From Micromonospora chaiyaphumensis (GTDB taxonomy: Bacteria > Actinomycetota > Actinomycetes > Mycobacteriales > Micromonosporaceae): a stretch of 64,000 nt of DNA. Under the pieces are notes generated by a model. The model was not told the DNA's origin, searched no databases, and saw nothing but the letters and a program-made list of their open reading frames with translations. Of this stretch, positions 38,365-47,277 are shown in pieces. The DNA lies in assembly GCF_900091435.1 (NCBI RefSeq), contig NZ_FMCS01000001.1:681512-745511 (forward strand), given 5' to 3'. The stretch's first letter is position 1. Every line of letters starts with the position of its first letter. A program made the position numbers and the translations under genes.

Positions 38365-39440
38365 GACCCGGCCTGCCCGTAGCGGCGGTCGTGGCCGCGA
38401 AGCCGCCACAGCAGCACGGCGCCACCCCAGGCGAGCGCGAAGAGGACCACCACGGCGTAGCCGAGCTGTTCGAAGTGGTCGGCGATCGAGGCGTACCCGG
38501 CCAGGGCGGTGGCGCCCAGGTGGTCGGCGAGCAGCCCGGCCAGGTAGACGCTGGCGACCAGGCCACCGACCAGTACCGTCATGGTGGTGGTGGCCAGGTT
38601 GTACCAGAGCCGGCGGGCCGGCTGCCGGTACGCCCACGAGTAGGCGCGGCTCATGAGCAGGCTGTCGGCGGTGTCCATGGCGGACATCCCGGCGGCGAAG
38701 AGCAGCGGCAGGGTGAGCAGGGCCAGCACCGGCAGCCCGCCGGCGGCGGCGGTACTCGCCGAGAGCGCCAGCAGCGTCACCTCGCTGGCCGTCTCCAGGC
38801 CCAGCCCGAAGAGGAAGCCGACCGGGGCCATGTGCCAGGAGGATCGGACCAGGGTGCGGGCCCGGGCCCCGAGGATCCGGTGCATCAACCCCCGGTTGAG
38901 CAGCAGGAGGTCCAGCTCGGTCTCGTCCAGCGCGCCGGCGCGCAGGCGCCGCCAGAGCCGGGCCAGCCCGGCCAGCACCACCGCGTTGAGGGCCGCCACG
39001 AGCAGCAGGAAGCCGGTGGCGGTCACGATGGCGACGGTGGCGCCGACCTCGCGGACGCCGGCCATCCGGTCGCCGGTCAGCCGGGTGGAGGCGAGGCCGA
39101 CCACCAGGGCCAGCAGCAGCACCACGGCGCTGTGCCCGAGGGCGAAGAAGAAGCCGACGCCGACCGGCCGCCGGCCGCGCAGCAGCATGAGCCGGGTGGT
39201 GTCGTCGATGGCCGCGATGTGGTCGGCGTCGAAGGCGTGCCGCACCCCGAGCACGTAGGCGAGGGTGCCGGCACCGGCCAGCCCACCGGCCGCGACGGGC
39301 TGGTTGTTCCAGTAGAGGTAGAGGGTCACGCCGGCGACGTGCAGCGCGGCGACCGCGCAGAGGATGCCGCCGAGGCGGGCCCGTTCGGCGCGGCTCCAGC
39401 GGCCGACGGGCGGGGCGGCGGCGGTCGGGGTCGAGGTCAT
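38361..39440 (-). CDS. Nickel/cobalt permease (NiCoT family)
   Basis: A 359-residue eight-helix permease with the family signature RHAFDADHIAAIDDTTR, FALGHSAVVLLLAL and LGLETASEVTLLAL. Location inside the cobalamin operon and under its riboswitch indicates that it imports cobalt for corrin synthesis. ATG 39440 follows a GAGGAGAG ribosome site. The gene overlaps both neighbours. Confidence 0.94.
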   Translation of the reverse strand: MTSTPTAAAPPVGRWSRAERARLGGILCAVAALHVAGVTLYLYWNNQPVAAGGLAGAGTLAYVLGVRHAFDADHIAAIDDTTRLMLLRGRRPVGVGFFFALGHSAVVLLLALVVGLASTRLTGDRMAGVREVGATVAIVTATGFLLLVAALNAVVLAGLARLWRRLRAGALDETELDLLLLNRGLMHRILGARARTLVRSSWHMAPVGFLFGLGLETASEVTLLALSASTAAAGGLPVLALLTLPLLFAAGMSAMDTADSLLMSRAYSWAYRQPARRLWYNLATTTMTVLVGGLVASVYLAGLLADHLGATALAGYASIADHFEQLGYAVVVLFALAWGGAVLLWRLRGHDRRYGQAGS

Positions 39441-39616
39441 TGCTCTCCTCGGGGTTCGGGGGCGACGCGGATGGCGTCCACGGGGCAGATCTCCAGGCAT
39501 TCGAGGCAGCCGGTGCAGCGGTCGGTGACCCGCAGGCCGGCGGGGGTGGGGCGGATGGCGTGCACCGGGCAGGTGAGCAGGCAGGCGCCGCAGCCCTGGC
39601 AGGCGCCGATGGTCAC
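39437..39616 (-). CDS. Two-cluster [4Fe-4S] ferredoxin
   Basis: A 59-residue ferredoxin with two CxxCxxCxxxCP sites (CQGCGACLLTCP and CTGCLECLEICP). GTG 39616 overlaps the stop of the CbiG-CobJ gene. Small ferredoxins in cobalamin operons may supply electrons for steps such as C-C reduction or cobalt reduction; here it lies between cobJ and the cobalt permease. Confidence 0.92.
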   Translation of the reverse strand: MTIGACQGCGACLLTCPVHAIRPTPAGLRVTDRCTGCLECLEICPVDAIRVAPEPRGEQ

Positions 39617-41409
39617 GACCGCCACCGGTACCCCCGGGGGGTGACCATCCGGCCGGCGACCACCCGCGTCTGCGAGCTGCCGACCACCACCACGCTGTAC
39701 ATGTCGACGAGGGCCGGGTCGAGGGTGGCCAGGGTGGCCAGGTGCACCCGTTCGCCGGGGCGGCTGGCGTTGCGCACCACGCCGACCGGGGTGTCCGGCG
39801 GGCGGTGCGCCGCGAAGGCGTCCAGCGCCGCGCCGAGCTGCCAGTCGCGGGTGCGGCTGCGCGGGTTGTAGAGCAGCGCCACGAGGTCGCCCTCGGCCGC
39901 GGCGGCGACCCGCCCCGCGATCACCTCCCACGGGGTGTGCAGGTCGGACAGGCTCAGGTAGACGTGGTCGTGGCCGAGCGGCGCGCCGAGCAGCGCCGAC
40001 GCCGCGAGGCCGGCGGTCACCCCGGGCACGCCGACCACGTCGATCCGGTCGTCGGCGTGTTCCAGGGCGGGGCTGGCCATCGCGTACACCCCGGCGTCGC
40101 CGGAACCGACCAGGGCGACGGCGTGGCCGGCGGTGGCCTCGGCGACGGCGGCCCGGGCCCGCTCCTCCTCCGCGCCGAGCCCGCTGGCCAGCACGCGGGT
40201 GCCGGGCCGGAGCAGGTCGCGGACCTGGTCGACGTACTGGTCCAGGCCGACCACCACGGCGGCCCGGCGCAGCTCGGCCACCGCGCGCGGGGTGCGCAGG
40301 TCGGCGGCGCCGGGGCCCAGGCCGACCAGCGCGAGCCGGCCGCGCGGGGCGTGCCGGGCCACCGCGACGGTGGCCATCGCCGAGGCGGTCTTCGGCACCA
40401 GCAGGGTGCCGCCGCCGCGCAGCGCCGCGGCCTCCGCGACGCTCGCCGTGCCCACCACGGCGCGGACCACCTCGCTGGGATGCGGCACGTCGACCGCCGC
40501 CAGCTCCGCCGCGGGCCAGGTCTCCAGGGGTACGCCGTACGCGTCGGCGGTCGACCGGATGCCCGCCTCGTCGGCCTTGAGGTCCACGCTGGCCAGGCAG
40601 CGCAGGCTGGCCGGGCTGAGGCCGGCGTCGGCGAGCGCCCGGCGCAGGAGGCCGGCAACCTCGGCGGCCGGCACGCCCCGGCTGGAGCCGATGCCGGCGA
40701 CGAGGGACGGCGGCCGGAGCACCACGGTCCGCCCGTCGAGCGGAACGACCCGGTCGGTGACCAGGATCCGCCACGCCTCCCCGCCATCCGCGTGCGGGTC
40801 GGCCGGCGGGGATGCGACCTCGACGCGGACGTGGTCCGGCAGGGCGGGCAGCGGCCAGGTGGCGTCGGCGACCAGCCGGACCGGCTCGCCGTCCAGCATC
40901 GCCCGGGACACCGCGGCCACCGCGCCCTCCACCGGCCAGCCGAGGGTGTCCAGCCCGGGCAGGCCGACCGCGTCGGTGGCGGTGGTGACCACCGGCCGGG
41001 CGTCGAGCAGCGCGCCCACCTCGCCGGCGAGGGCGTTGGCGCCGCCGGCGTGCCCGCCGAGCAGGGCCACCGCGTGCCGGGCCGCCTCGTCGACCACCAC
41101 CACGGCCGGGTCGGTGTGCTTGTCGCCGAGCAGCGGGGCCAGGATGCGGACGACCGCGCCGGTGGCCAGGAAGGCGACCACGGCGTCGCACTCCCGCCAG
41201 GCGGTCCGCAGCGCGTCGGCGACGCCCTCCCCCGCCACGAGGCGGGCGTGCGGCCAGGCCGCGGCGAGGGTGCGCGCGTGCCGCCGCCCGGCGGCGGTGG
41301 CCGCGACGAGCCCGACAACAGGCCCCTCGTTGACGCCGCCGGTCGAGCACGGGTCGCCGGTCAGCCGGTCCGAGGGTGTACGCACGGGTTCCTCCTGGTG
41401 GGCGGTCAC
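39613..41409 (-). CDS. cobJ: CbiG - precorrin-3B C17-methyltransferase (CobJ/CbiH) fusion
   Basis: A 598-residue fusion. Residues about 30-340 are CbiG-like: DAVVAFLATGAVVRILAPLL, DKHTDPAVVVVDE, HAGGANALA and GIGSSRGVPAAEV. Residues about 350-598 form an SAM-dependent CobJ/CbiH domain (RLALVGLGPGAADLRTPRA, GSGDAGVYAMAS, GVPGVTAGLAASALLGAP, DLHTPWEVI, LYNPRSRTRDW). CbiG opens the delta-lactone in the cobalt-early route; CobJ methylates C17 with ring contraction. GTG start overlaps the CobL stop. CbiG-CobH/J fusions are known in actinobacteria. Confidence 0.92.
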   Translation of the reverse strand: MTAHQEEPVRTPSDRLTGDPCSTGGVNEGPVVGLVAATAAGRRHARTLAAAWPHARLVAGEGVADALRTAWRECDAVVAFLATGAVVRILAPLLGDKHTDPAVVVVDEAARHAVALLGGHAGGANALAGEVGALLDARPVVTTATDAVGLPGLDTLGWPVEGAVAAVSRAMLDGEPVRLVADATWPLPALPDHVRVEVASPPADPHADGGEAWRILVTDRVVPLDGRTVVLRPPSLVAGIGSSRGVPAAEVAGLLRRALADAGLSPASLRCLASVDLKADEAGIRSTADAYGVPLETWPAAELAAVDVPHPSEVVRAVVGTASVAEAAALRGGGTLLVPKTASAMATVAVARHAPRGRLALVGLGPGAADLRTPRAVAELRRAAVVVGLDQYVDQVRDLLRPGTRVLASGLGAEEERARAAVAEATAGHAVALVGSGDAGVYAMASPALEHADDRIDVVGVPGVTAGLAASALLGAPLGHDHVYLSLSDLHTPWEVIAGRVAAAAEGDLVALLYNPRSRTRDWQLGAALDAFAAHRPPDTPVGVVRNASRPGERVHLATLATLDPALVDMYSVVVVGSSQTRVVAGRMVTPRGYRWRS

Positions 41410-42605
41410 GGCAGCTCCGCGGTGAGCAGGACGACCGGGTTCGTGGCGGCCAGGCGCAGCGAGCCGCCGGGCAGGTCGGCGAGGCGGGCGGCGGCGAGCT
41501 GGCAGCCGTCGACCGCGTAACCGGCGGCGCGCAGCAGGTGCACGGCCGGGGCGACCCGGTCGAGGGCGGCCAGGGTGGCCACCACCCGGGGTGGGCGGCG
41601 GTCGGCCACCGCGGCGAGCACGTCCACGCCGCCCCCGCCGACGAAGACCGCGTCCGGGTCGGGCAGCCCGGCCAGGGCCGCCGGGGCCGTCCCGGTCACC
41701 ACCCGCACGTCGACGCCGTGCCGGGCGGCGTTGGCCCGGATCGGCGCGTCCGGGTCGCGTTCCACGGCGAGCACCGCCGCGCCGAGCAGCGCACACTCGA
41801 TGCCGACCGAGCCGCTGCCCGCGCCGACGTCCCAGACGAACCGGCCCAGCCGGGGTCGCAGCCGGGCCACGGCCAGGGCCCGGACCTCGGCCTTGGTGAT
41901 CATCGAATCCCGGTGCGCGTACGCGGACTCGGGCAGCGCCCACCCTCCGGCCGGCGCGGCGGCGGGCTGGTCGTCGGCGCGCGGTGCGCCCGGGGCGGTC
42001 TCCGGAGCGAGGCTGAGCACGACGTGCGGGTCCGCCCAGCTTGTCGCGGCGGCCCCGGCCGGGGTGGTCCAGGTGACCCGTTCGTCCGGGGTGCCGAGGT
42101 GCTCGGCGACGACCAGGCGGCGGTCCCAGCCGGCCAGGCCGGCGCCCAGCTCGGCCGCGCCCGCGCCGGGGGCGGTGAGCACCGCGACGGCGGGCAGCGC
42201 CCGGCAGGCGTTGAGCGCGGGGCGTGGATCCCGGCCGTGCGCGGTGACCACGGCCGCGCCGTCCCAGGGCAGCCCGGCGCGGGCGAACGCGGCGGCGACG
42301 CTGGAGACGGCGGGCAGCACCCGCACCGGCAGGCCGGCCGCACGGAGCCGGCGGACGATGCCGAAGAACCCGGGGTCACCGCTGGCCAGGACCACCGCGG
42401 GCGTCCCGGCGGCGACAGCGGCGGCGAGCCGGTCCAGGGCGGGCGCGAGCGGGCCGAGCACGACGGTGGCGCAGCCGGCCGGCACCGGAACGGCGGCCAG
42501 GTGCCGGGCCGCGCCGACGACCAGCCCGGCGCCGGCCAGCGCCTCGGCGAGCGCGGGGTGCGCGGGCCGGCCGGCGGCGTCGATCCCCGCCACGAGCACG
42601 GTCAC
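41406..42605 (-). CDS. cobL: Precorrin-6Y C5,15-methyltransferase (decarboxylating)
   Basis: A 399-residue bifunctional enzyme. The CbiE-like N-terminal half has VVLASGDPGFFGIVRRL and LPAVSSVAAAFARAGL. The CbiT-like C-terminal half starts at RDSMITKAEVRALAVARL and has an SAM-binding VWDVGAGSGSVGIECAL. It methylates C5 and C15 and decarboxylates. GTG overlap with the cbiD stop. Confidence 0.95.
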   Translation of the reverse strand: MTVLVAGIDAAGRPAHPALAEALAGAGLVVGAARHLAAVPVPAGCATVVLGPLAPALDRLAAAVAAGTPAVVLASGDPGFFGIVRRLRAAGLPVRVLPAVSSVAAAFARAGLPWDGAAVVTAHGRDPRPALNACRALPAVAVLTAPGAGAAELGAGLAGWDRRLVVAEHLGTPDERVTWTTPAGAAATSWADPHVVLSLAPETAPGAPRADDQPAAAPAGGWALPESAYAHRDSMITKAEVRALAVARLRPRLGRFVWDVGAGSGSVGIECALLGAAVLAVERDPDAPIRANAARHGVDVRVVTGTAPAALAGLPDPDAVFVGGGGVDVLAAVADRRPPRVVATLAALDRVAPAVHLLRAAGYAVDGCQLAAARLADLPGGSLRLAATNPVVLLTAELP

Positions 42606-43747
42606 GCGGCCCACCGCCCGGAGGAGGCGACCACCCGGTCCCCGGCGAAGTCCACCATGGCCACGTCCACGCTCACGGCGTGCCCGGCGAAGCGGAGCAG
42701 CACCTGGCGGACCCGCCGGCAGAGCAGGTCCCCGGCGGGGCCGAGCAGTCCGGCGGCCGCCCACAGCTCGTACGCGTGCCGGCCCGTGTTGGCAGCGGTG
42801 ACGGCGGTGACCAGGTCCGGGTCGCCGCCGGCCTCGGCGGTGACCGCGCCGAGCAGCGACAGGTCCACCTTGGAGCGGGTGTAGTGGGTCATCAGGATGC
42901 CGGCGGCGAGCTTCGCCAGCTTGCCGGCCATGCCGACGAAGACCACCCCGGTCATCCCGTCGCCGACGGCGGCGGTGACCGCCGCGCCGGTGAAGTCGCC
43001 GACCTCGACGAAGCACACCTCGGGCAGTTCCGGCAGGAGGGCCCGGGCCGCCCGCTCGGTACGCCCGCCGGTGCAGAGCACCACGGTCCGCTCCCCCTGT
43101 GCGGCCATCACGTGCACGGCCTGCACCACGCTGGCCCGCCAGGAGGCGGTGGAGAACGGCCGGACGATCCCGGTGGTGCCGAGGATGGAGATGCCGCCGA
43201 GGATGCCGAGCCGCCGGTTGGTGGTCTTGCGGGCCATGATCTCGCCGCGCGGCACGCTGATCACCACGCGGACGCCGGTCTCGCCGAGGTCGACCACCTC
43301 GGCGACGGCCTGGCCGATCATGCGGCGCGGGGTCTCGTTGATGGCCGGGCCGCCGACCGCCAGGCCGAGCCCGGGCCGGGTGACCGTGCCGACGCCCGGC
43401 CCGCCGTCGAGGCGCAGCCCCGGCTCGTCCCGCCAGGTGACCGTGGCGGTCAGCTCCGCACCGTGCGTGACGTCCGGGTCGTCACCGGCGTCCTTGACCA
43501 CCACGGCCTCGGCCCGCCGGGCCGGTTCCAGGTCGCAGCGGGCCACCGCGAAGCTGACCCGGCGGCCGGCCGGCAGGCCGATCTCGACCTGGCGCTGCGG
43601 CTCCCCGGTGACCAGCGCGGTCAGCGCGGCCTTCGTCGCCGCGGTGGCGCACGCGCCGGTGGTCCAGCCGGTGCGCAGCGCGGTGGGCCGGACCTTCGCC
43701 GTACGCGGCAGGTCCGGCTCGCGCAGCGGCGGCTCGGCGTGCGTCAC
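42602..43747 (-). CDS. cbiD: Cobalt-precorrin-5B C1-methyltransferase
   Basis: A 381-residue CbiD with the hallmark LRTGWTTGACATAATKAAL and GGTGIV-like core (ISILGTTGIVRPFS). CbiD replaces CobF for C1 methylation and is classically part of the cobalt-early branch, though it is common in mixed actinobacterial operons. GTG overlap with the cobM stop. Confidence 0.95.
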   Translation of the reverse strand: MTHAEPPLREPDLPRTAKVRPTALRTGWTTGACATAATKAALTALVTGEPQRQVEIGLPAGRRVSFAVARCDLEPARRAEAVVVKDAGDDPDVTHGAELTATVTWRDEPGLRLDGGPGVGTVTRPGLGLAVGGPAINETPRRMIGQAVAEVVDLGETGVRVVISVPRGEIMARKTTNRRLGILGGISILGTTGIVRPFSTASWRASVVQAVHVMAAQGERTVVLCTGGRTERAARALLPELPEVCFVEVGDFTGAAVTAAVGDGMTGVVFVGMAGKLAKLAAGILMTHYTRSKVDLSLLGAVTAEAGGDPDLVTAVTAANTGRHAYELWAAAGLLGPAGDLLCRRVRQVLLRFAGHAVSVDVAMVDFAGDRVVASSGRWAA

Positions 43748-44574
43748 CGGTCGTCCCCGGCGGGGTCGCCGGACCGGGTGCGGCGCAGCGCCGCGCGGGC
43801 GCCCGGCTCGGCCCGCCGGTAGGTGTGGAAGTGCCCGGGGTGGTAGAGGTGCGAGCGGGTGCCGCCGGCGGCGAGCGCCGGCCCCACCAGGAACAGGGTG
43901 TGCTTCCACAGCCTGTGCGCCTTGACGGTGGCCTCCAGCTCGCCCAGCGGGCAGCGGACCACCAGCTCGTCGGGCCAGGTCGCCTGGTACGCGACCACCA
44001 CCGGCGTCTCCGGCGGGTAGCCACCGGCCAGCAGCTCCGCCTGCGCCTGGCCGGAGCGGGCGGCGGAGAGGAACAGCGCCATGGTGGTGCCGTGGCGGGC
44101 GAACTCGCGGACCCGCTCGCCCGGCGGCATCGGCGTCTTGCCGCCCTCCAGGCGGGTGAGGATCACCGACTGGGCGACCTCGGGGATGGTCAGCTCCCGG
44201 CCGACCAGCGCGGCGACCGCGGTGAACGAGGACACCCCGGGCACCACCTCCACGGCCAGGCCGAGGTCGCGGCACAGGTCGAGCTGCTCCTGCACGGCGC
44301 CCCAGAGGGCCGGGTCGCCGGAGTGGATACGCGCCACGGTCAGCCCGCCGGCGGCGGCCCGTTCGTAGAGCGGCCGGACGCCCTCGATGGGCAGCTGGGA
44401 GGAGTCGACGATCTCGGCGTCGGGGCGGGCGTGGGCGAGCACGTCGGCGTGCACGAGGCTGGCCGCCCAGATCACCACGTCGGCCTCGGCGATGACCCGG
44501 GCGGCGCGCAGGGTGAGCAGGTCGGCCGCGCCCGGGCCGGCCCCGACGAACCAGACCTTGCCGGTGGTGGTCAC
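43744..44574 (-). CDS. cobM: Precorrin-4 C11-methyltransferase
   Basis: A 276-residue SAM methyltransferase with VWFVGAGPGAADLLTLRAA, WAASLVHADVL, HSGDPALWGAVQEQ and VVPGVSSFTAVAA, all typical of CobM/CbiF. A 20-residue Arg-rich tail follows HFHTYRR. It methylates C11. GTG 44574 overlaps the cobI stop. Confidence 0.95.
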   Translation of the reverse strand: MTTTGKVWFVGAGPGAADLLTLRAARVIAEADVVIWAASLVHADVLAHARPDAEIVDSSQLPIEGVRPLYERAAAGGLTVARIHSGDPALWGAVQEQLDLCRDLGLAVEVVPGVSSFTAVAALVGRELTIPEVAQSVILTRLEGGKTPMPPGERVREFARHGTTMALFLSAARSGQAQAELLAGGYPPETPVVVAYQATWPDELVVRCPLGELEATVKAHRLWKHTLFLVGPALAAGGTRSHLYHPGHFHTYRRAEPGARAALRRTRSGDPAGDDR

Positions 44575-45320
44575 AGTTTTCCTCCCCGCCGGTCCCGGCG
44601 GGCCGGGACCAGCAGCGTCGACAGGTACGGCAGGTCGGCGGCGGCGCCGTCCACCGGCCCGATCCGCTCGCCGGGCAGGCCGAGTGACCGGCCCAGCACC
44701 GCGTCGGCCAGCCGGCCCTGCCGGCGCAGCTCGCCGACCAGATCCGGGTGGCGGCGCCAGCCCTTGTAGACGACGACGGTGCCCGGGCCGGCGAGAGCGT
44801 CAGCGACCGGTGTGAGGCCGGCGGTGGCGGGCAGCAGGGTGAGCGGTTCGCGGCCCTCGCACAGCGGCACGCCGGCCCGGGCGGCCAGGTCCTGCATGGC
44901 CGTGATGCCGGGCACGGTCCGCACCGCGATCCCGGGCCGCCGGGCCCGCACGCCGTCGGCCAGGTAGCCGAAGGTGGAGTAGACGTTGGGGTCGCCGATG
45001 GTGGCGAAGGCGACCGACCGGGCCCCGGCGTCGACGGCGGCCACCACGGCCGCCGCCGCGGCGTCCCAGGCCCGTTCCCGGCGGGCGGTCACCCCGCCCC
45101 GGTCGTCGAGGGCGAACGGCAGCCGGCGCAGCCGGTCCGCGGGCACGTGCGCCCGCACCGTCGTCTCGGCGCGGCCGGGGGGCGCGTCCGGGTCCGCGGC
45201 GTGCCGGTCCAGCACGGGTACGAACACCAGATCGGCCTCGCCCAGCAGCCGCGCCGCCTTGAGCGTCAGCAGTTCCGGGTCGCCGGGGCCGACCCCGATC
45301 CCGGTCAGCACGGCGTTCAC
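44571..45320 (-). CDS. cobI: Precorrin-2 C20-methyltransferase
   Basis: A 249-residue SAM methyltransferase with TGIGVGPGDPELLTLKAARL, AFATIGDPNVYSTFGYLAD and TVPGITAMQDLAARAGVPL, diagnostic for CobI/CbiL. It produces precorrin-3A. GTG overlaps the cobB stop. Confidence 0.95.
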   Translation of the reverse strand: MNAVLTGIGVGPGDPELLTLKAARLLGEADLVFVPVLDRHAADPDAPPGRAETTVRAHVPADRLRRLPFALDDRGGVTARRERAWDAAAAAVVAAVDAGARSVAFATIGDPNVYSTFGYLADGVRARRPGIAVRTVPGITAMQDLAARAGVPLCEGREPLTLLPATAGLTPVADALAGPGTVVVYKGWRRHPDLVGELRRQGRLADAVLGRSLGLPGERIGPVDGAAADLPYLSTLLVPARRDRRGGKL

Positions 45321-46672
45321 CGGCTCGCCGCCTCGACCAGCCGGCGGGCCGCGCCCGGGTGCCCGGCCCAGTGGGTGTGCAGGTAGGACGCGTGCACCCG
45401 GCCGGTCACGAAGCCGTGCGGGGTGCCGTCCCAGTGCCAGGCGGGACGGTCGCCGTGCCCGGGGTCGGTGCGGGTGCGGTGGAACTCGTGTCCGCGTACC
45501 GGGTCGCCGGCGCGGTGCGCCGGGGAGTCGGCGGCGGCCACCGCGTCGCGGTAGCCGAGGGTGAGCCGGCCGGTCATCCGGGCGGTGTGGTCGAGCCGCC
45601 CGCACATCGGCACCCCGTCGAGGGAGCGGCCGAGATAGAGCAGCCCGGCGCACTCGGCGACCACCGGCCCGTCGAAGCCGGCCAGCTCGGCGCGGAGCGC
45701 GGTGTTGCCGGCCAGGGCGTCGGCGTGCAGCTCGGGGAAGCCGCCGCCGATCACCACGGCCCGGGTGCCGGCCGGCAGCGCCTCGTCGCGCAGCGGGTCG
45801 AGGGTCATCACCTCCGCGCCGGCCGCGGTGAGCAGCTCGGCGGTCTCCGCGTACGAGAAGGTGAAGGCCGCCCCACCGGCGACCGCGACGACCGGGCGGG
45901 CGGTGCCGGCGGGACCGCCCACGGCGGTGGCCGGATCCCAGGCGGGCGCGGTCAGCGGCGGCGCGGTGCGGGCCAGCGCCAGCACGGCGTCGAGGTCCAC
46001 GGTGGACTCGACCAGGTCGGCGAGCGCGGCCACCACGGCGAGCGACTCGGGCGCGCGTTCGGCGACCGGCACCAGGCCCAGGTGGCGCGACGGCGCGGAC
46101 ACCTCGGCGGCCCGGGTCACCGCGCCCAGCACCGGCACGCCCAGCTCGGCGAGCGCGTCGCGCAGCAGTGTCTCGTGCCGGGGCGAGCCGACCCGGTTGA
46201 GCACCACCCCGCCGACGCGCACCGCCGGGTCGAACGCGCGCATGCCGAGCACCAGCGCGGCGGCCGAGCGGCCCTGCGCCGTGGTGTCGAGGACCAGCAG
46301 CACGGGCGCCTCGATGAGCCGGGCGACGTGCGCCGTGGAGGCGTACCCACCGTGGCCGACGGCGCCGTCGTGCAACCCCATCACGCCCTCGACCACGGCC
46401 ACGTCGGCCGGGGTGGGCACGCTCGCGCCGTGACGCAGCAGCGGGGCGATCCGGTCCGGGCCGACCAGCCAGGGGTCGAGGTTGCGGCCGGGGCGACCGG
46501 CGGCGAGCGCGTGGTAGCCGGGGTCGATGTAGTCGGGGCCCACCTTGTGCGGGCTGACCGTCAGGCCGCGGCGGCGCAGCGCGGCGAGCAGCCCGGTGGC
46601 CACGGTCGTCTTGCCGTGCCCGCTGGCCGGGGCGGCGACGACCAGCCGGGGCAGCGCCCAGGGCGTCACCAT
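45317..46672 (-). CDS. cobB: Cobyrinate / hydrogenobyrinate a,c-diamide synthase
   Basis: A 451-residue glutamine amidotransferase-ligase. N-terminal P-loop ASGHGKTTVATGLL, then HKVGPDYIDPGYHALAAGR and VEGVMGLHDG. The C-terminal class I glutaminase has IGGGFPELHADALAGN and VVAECAGLLYLG with the nucleophile Cys. It amidates the a and c side chains before or after cobalt insertion. ATG 46672 slightly overlaps the cobO end. Confidence 0.95.
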   Translation of the reverse strand: MVTPWALPRLVVAAPASGHGKTTVATGLLAALRRRGLTVSPHKVGPDYIDPGYHALAAGRPGRNLDPWLVGPDRIAPLLRHGASVPTPADVAVVEGVMGLHDGAVGHGGYASTAHVARLIEAPVLLVLDTTAQGRSAAALVLGMRAFDPAVRVGGVVLNRVGSPRHETLLRDALAELGVPVLGAVTRAAEVSAPSRHLGLVPVAERAPESLAVVAALADLVESTVDLDAVLALARTAPPLTAPAWDPATAVGGPAGTARPVVAVAGGAAFTFSYAETAELLTAAGAEVMTLDPLRDEALPAGTRAVVIGGGFPELHADALAGNTALRAELAGFDGPVVAECAGLLYLGRSLDGVPMCGRLDHTARMTGRLTLGYRDAVAAADSPAHRAGDPVRGHEFHRTRTDPGHGDRPAWHWDGTPHGFVTGRVHASYLHTHWAGHPGAARRLVEAASR

Positions 46673-47277
46673 TCGATGCCCTTCTGACCCTTCTGGCCGG
46701 CGTCCATCGGGTGCTTGACCTTGGTCAGCTCGGCGACCAGGTCGGCCGCCTCGACCAGCCGCGGGTCGGCGTCCCGGCCGGTGATCACCACGTGCTGGAA
46801 GCCGGGCCGGTCGCGCAGCGTGGCGACCACCTCGTCGACGTCGATCCAGCCCCACTTCATCGGGTACGTGAACTCGTCGAGCACGTAGAGCCCGTAGCGC
46901 TCGGCGGCCAGGTCGCGCCGGATCTGCCGCCAGCCCTCGCGGGCGTCCTCGGCGTGGTCGGCCTCCCCGCCGCGCTGGATCCAGGACCAGCCCTCACCCA
47001 TCTTGTGCCAGGTGACCGGGGCGCCCTGCCCGGTGCGCTCGTGCACCTCGCCGAGGGCCCGGAAGGCGTTCTCCTCCCCCACCCGCCACTTGGCGCTCTT
47101 GACGAACTGGAAGACACCGATCGGCAGCCCGGCGGTCCAGGCGCGCAGCGCCAGCCCGAACGCGGCGGTCGACTTCCCCTTCATCTGTCCGGTGTGCACG
47201 ATGAGCAGCGGCCGGTGGCGCCGCTGCCGGGTGGTCAGCCCGTCGGCGGGCACGTGGCTCGGCTTTCCCTGCGGCAT
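46666..47277 (-). CDS. cobO: Cob(I)yrinic acid a,c-diamide adenosyltransferase
   Basis: A 203-residue CobO/BtuR-type adenosyltransferase with P-loop HTGQMKGKSTAAFGLALR, GEGWSWIQRG and LDEFTYPMKWGWID. It adds the adenosyl group to the corrinoid cobalt. It ends with KHPMDAGQKGQKGIEW, typical of the family. Its ATG overlaps the stop of the chelatase gene. Confidence 0.95.
   Translation of the reverse strand: MPQGKPSHVPADGLTTRQRRHRPLLIVHTGQMKGKSTAAFGLALRAWTAGLPIGVFQFVKSAKWRVGEENAFRALGEVHERTGQGAPVTWHKMGEGWSWIQRGGEADHAEDAREGWRQIRRDLAAERYGLYVLDEFTYPMKWGWIDVDEVVATLRDRPGFQHVVITGRDADPRLVEAADLVAELTKVKHPMDAGQKGQKGIEW

Noticed and set aside
39613..41943. A single 776-codon protein from 41943
   Set aside because: The part upstream of 41409 lies inside the cobL gene and is out of frame with it; the GTG at 41409 overlaps the cobL stop and starts the CbiG homology.
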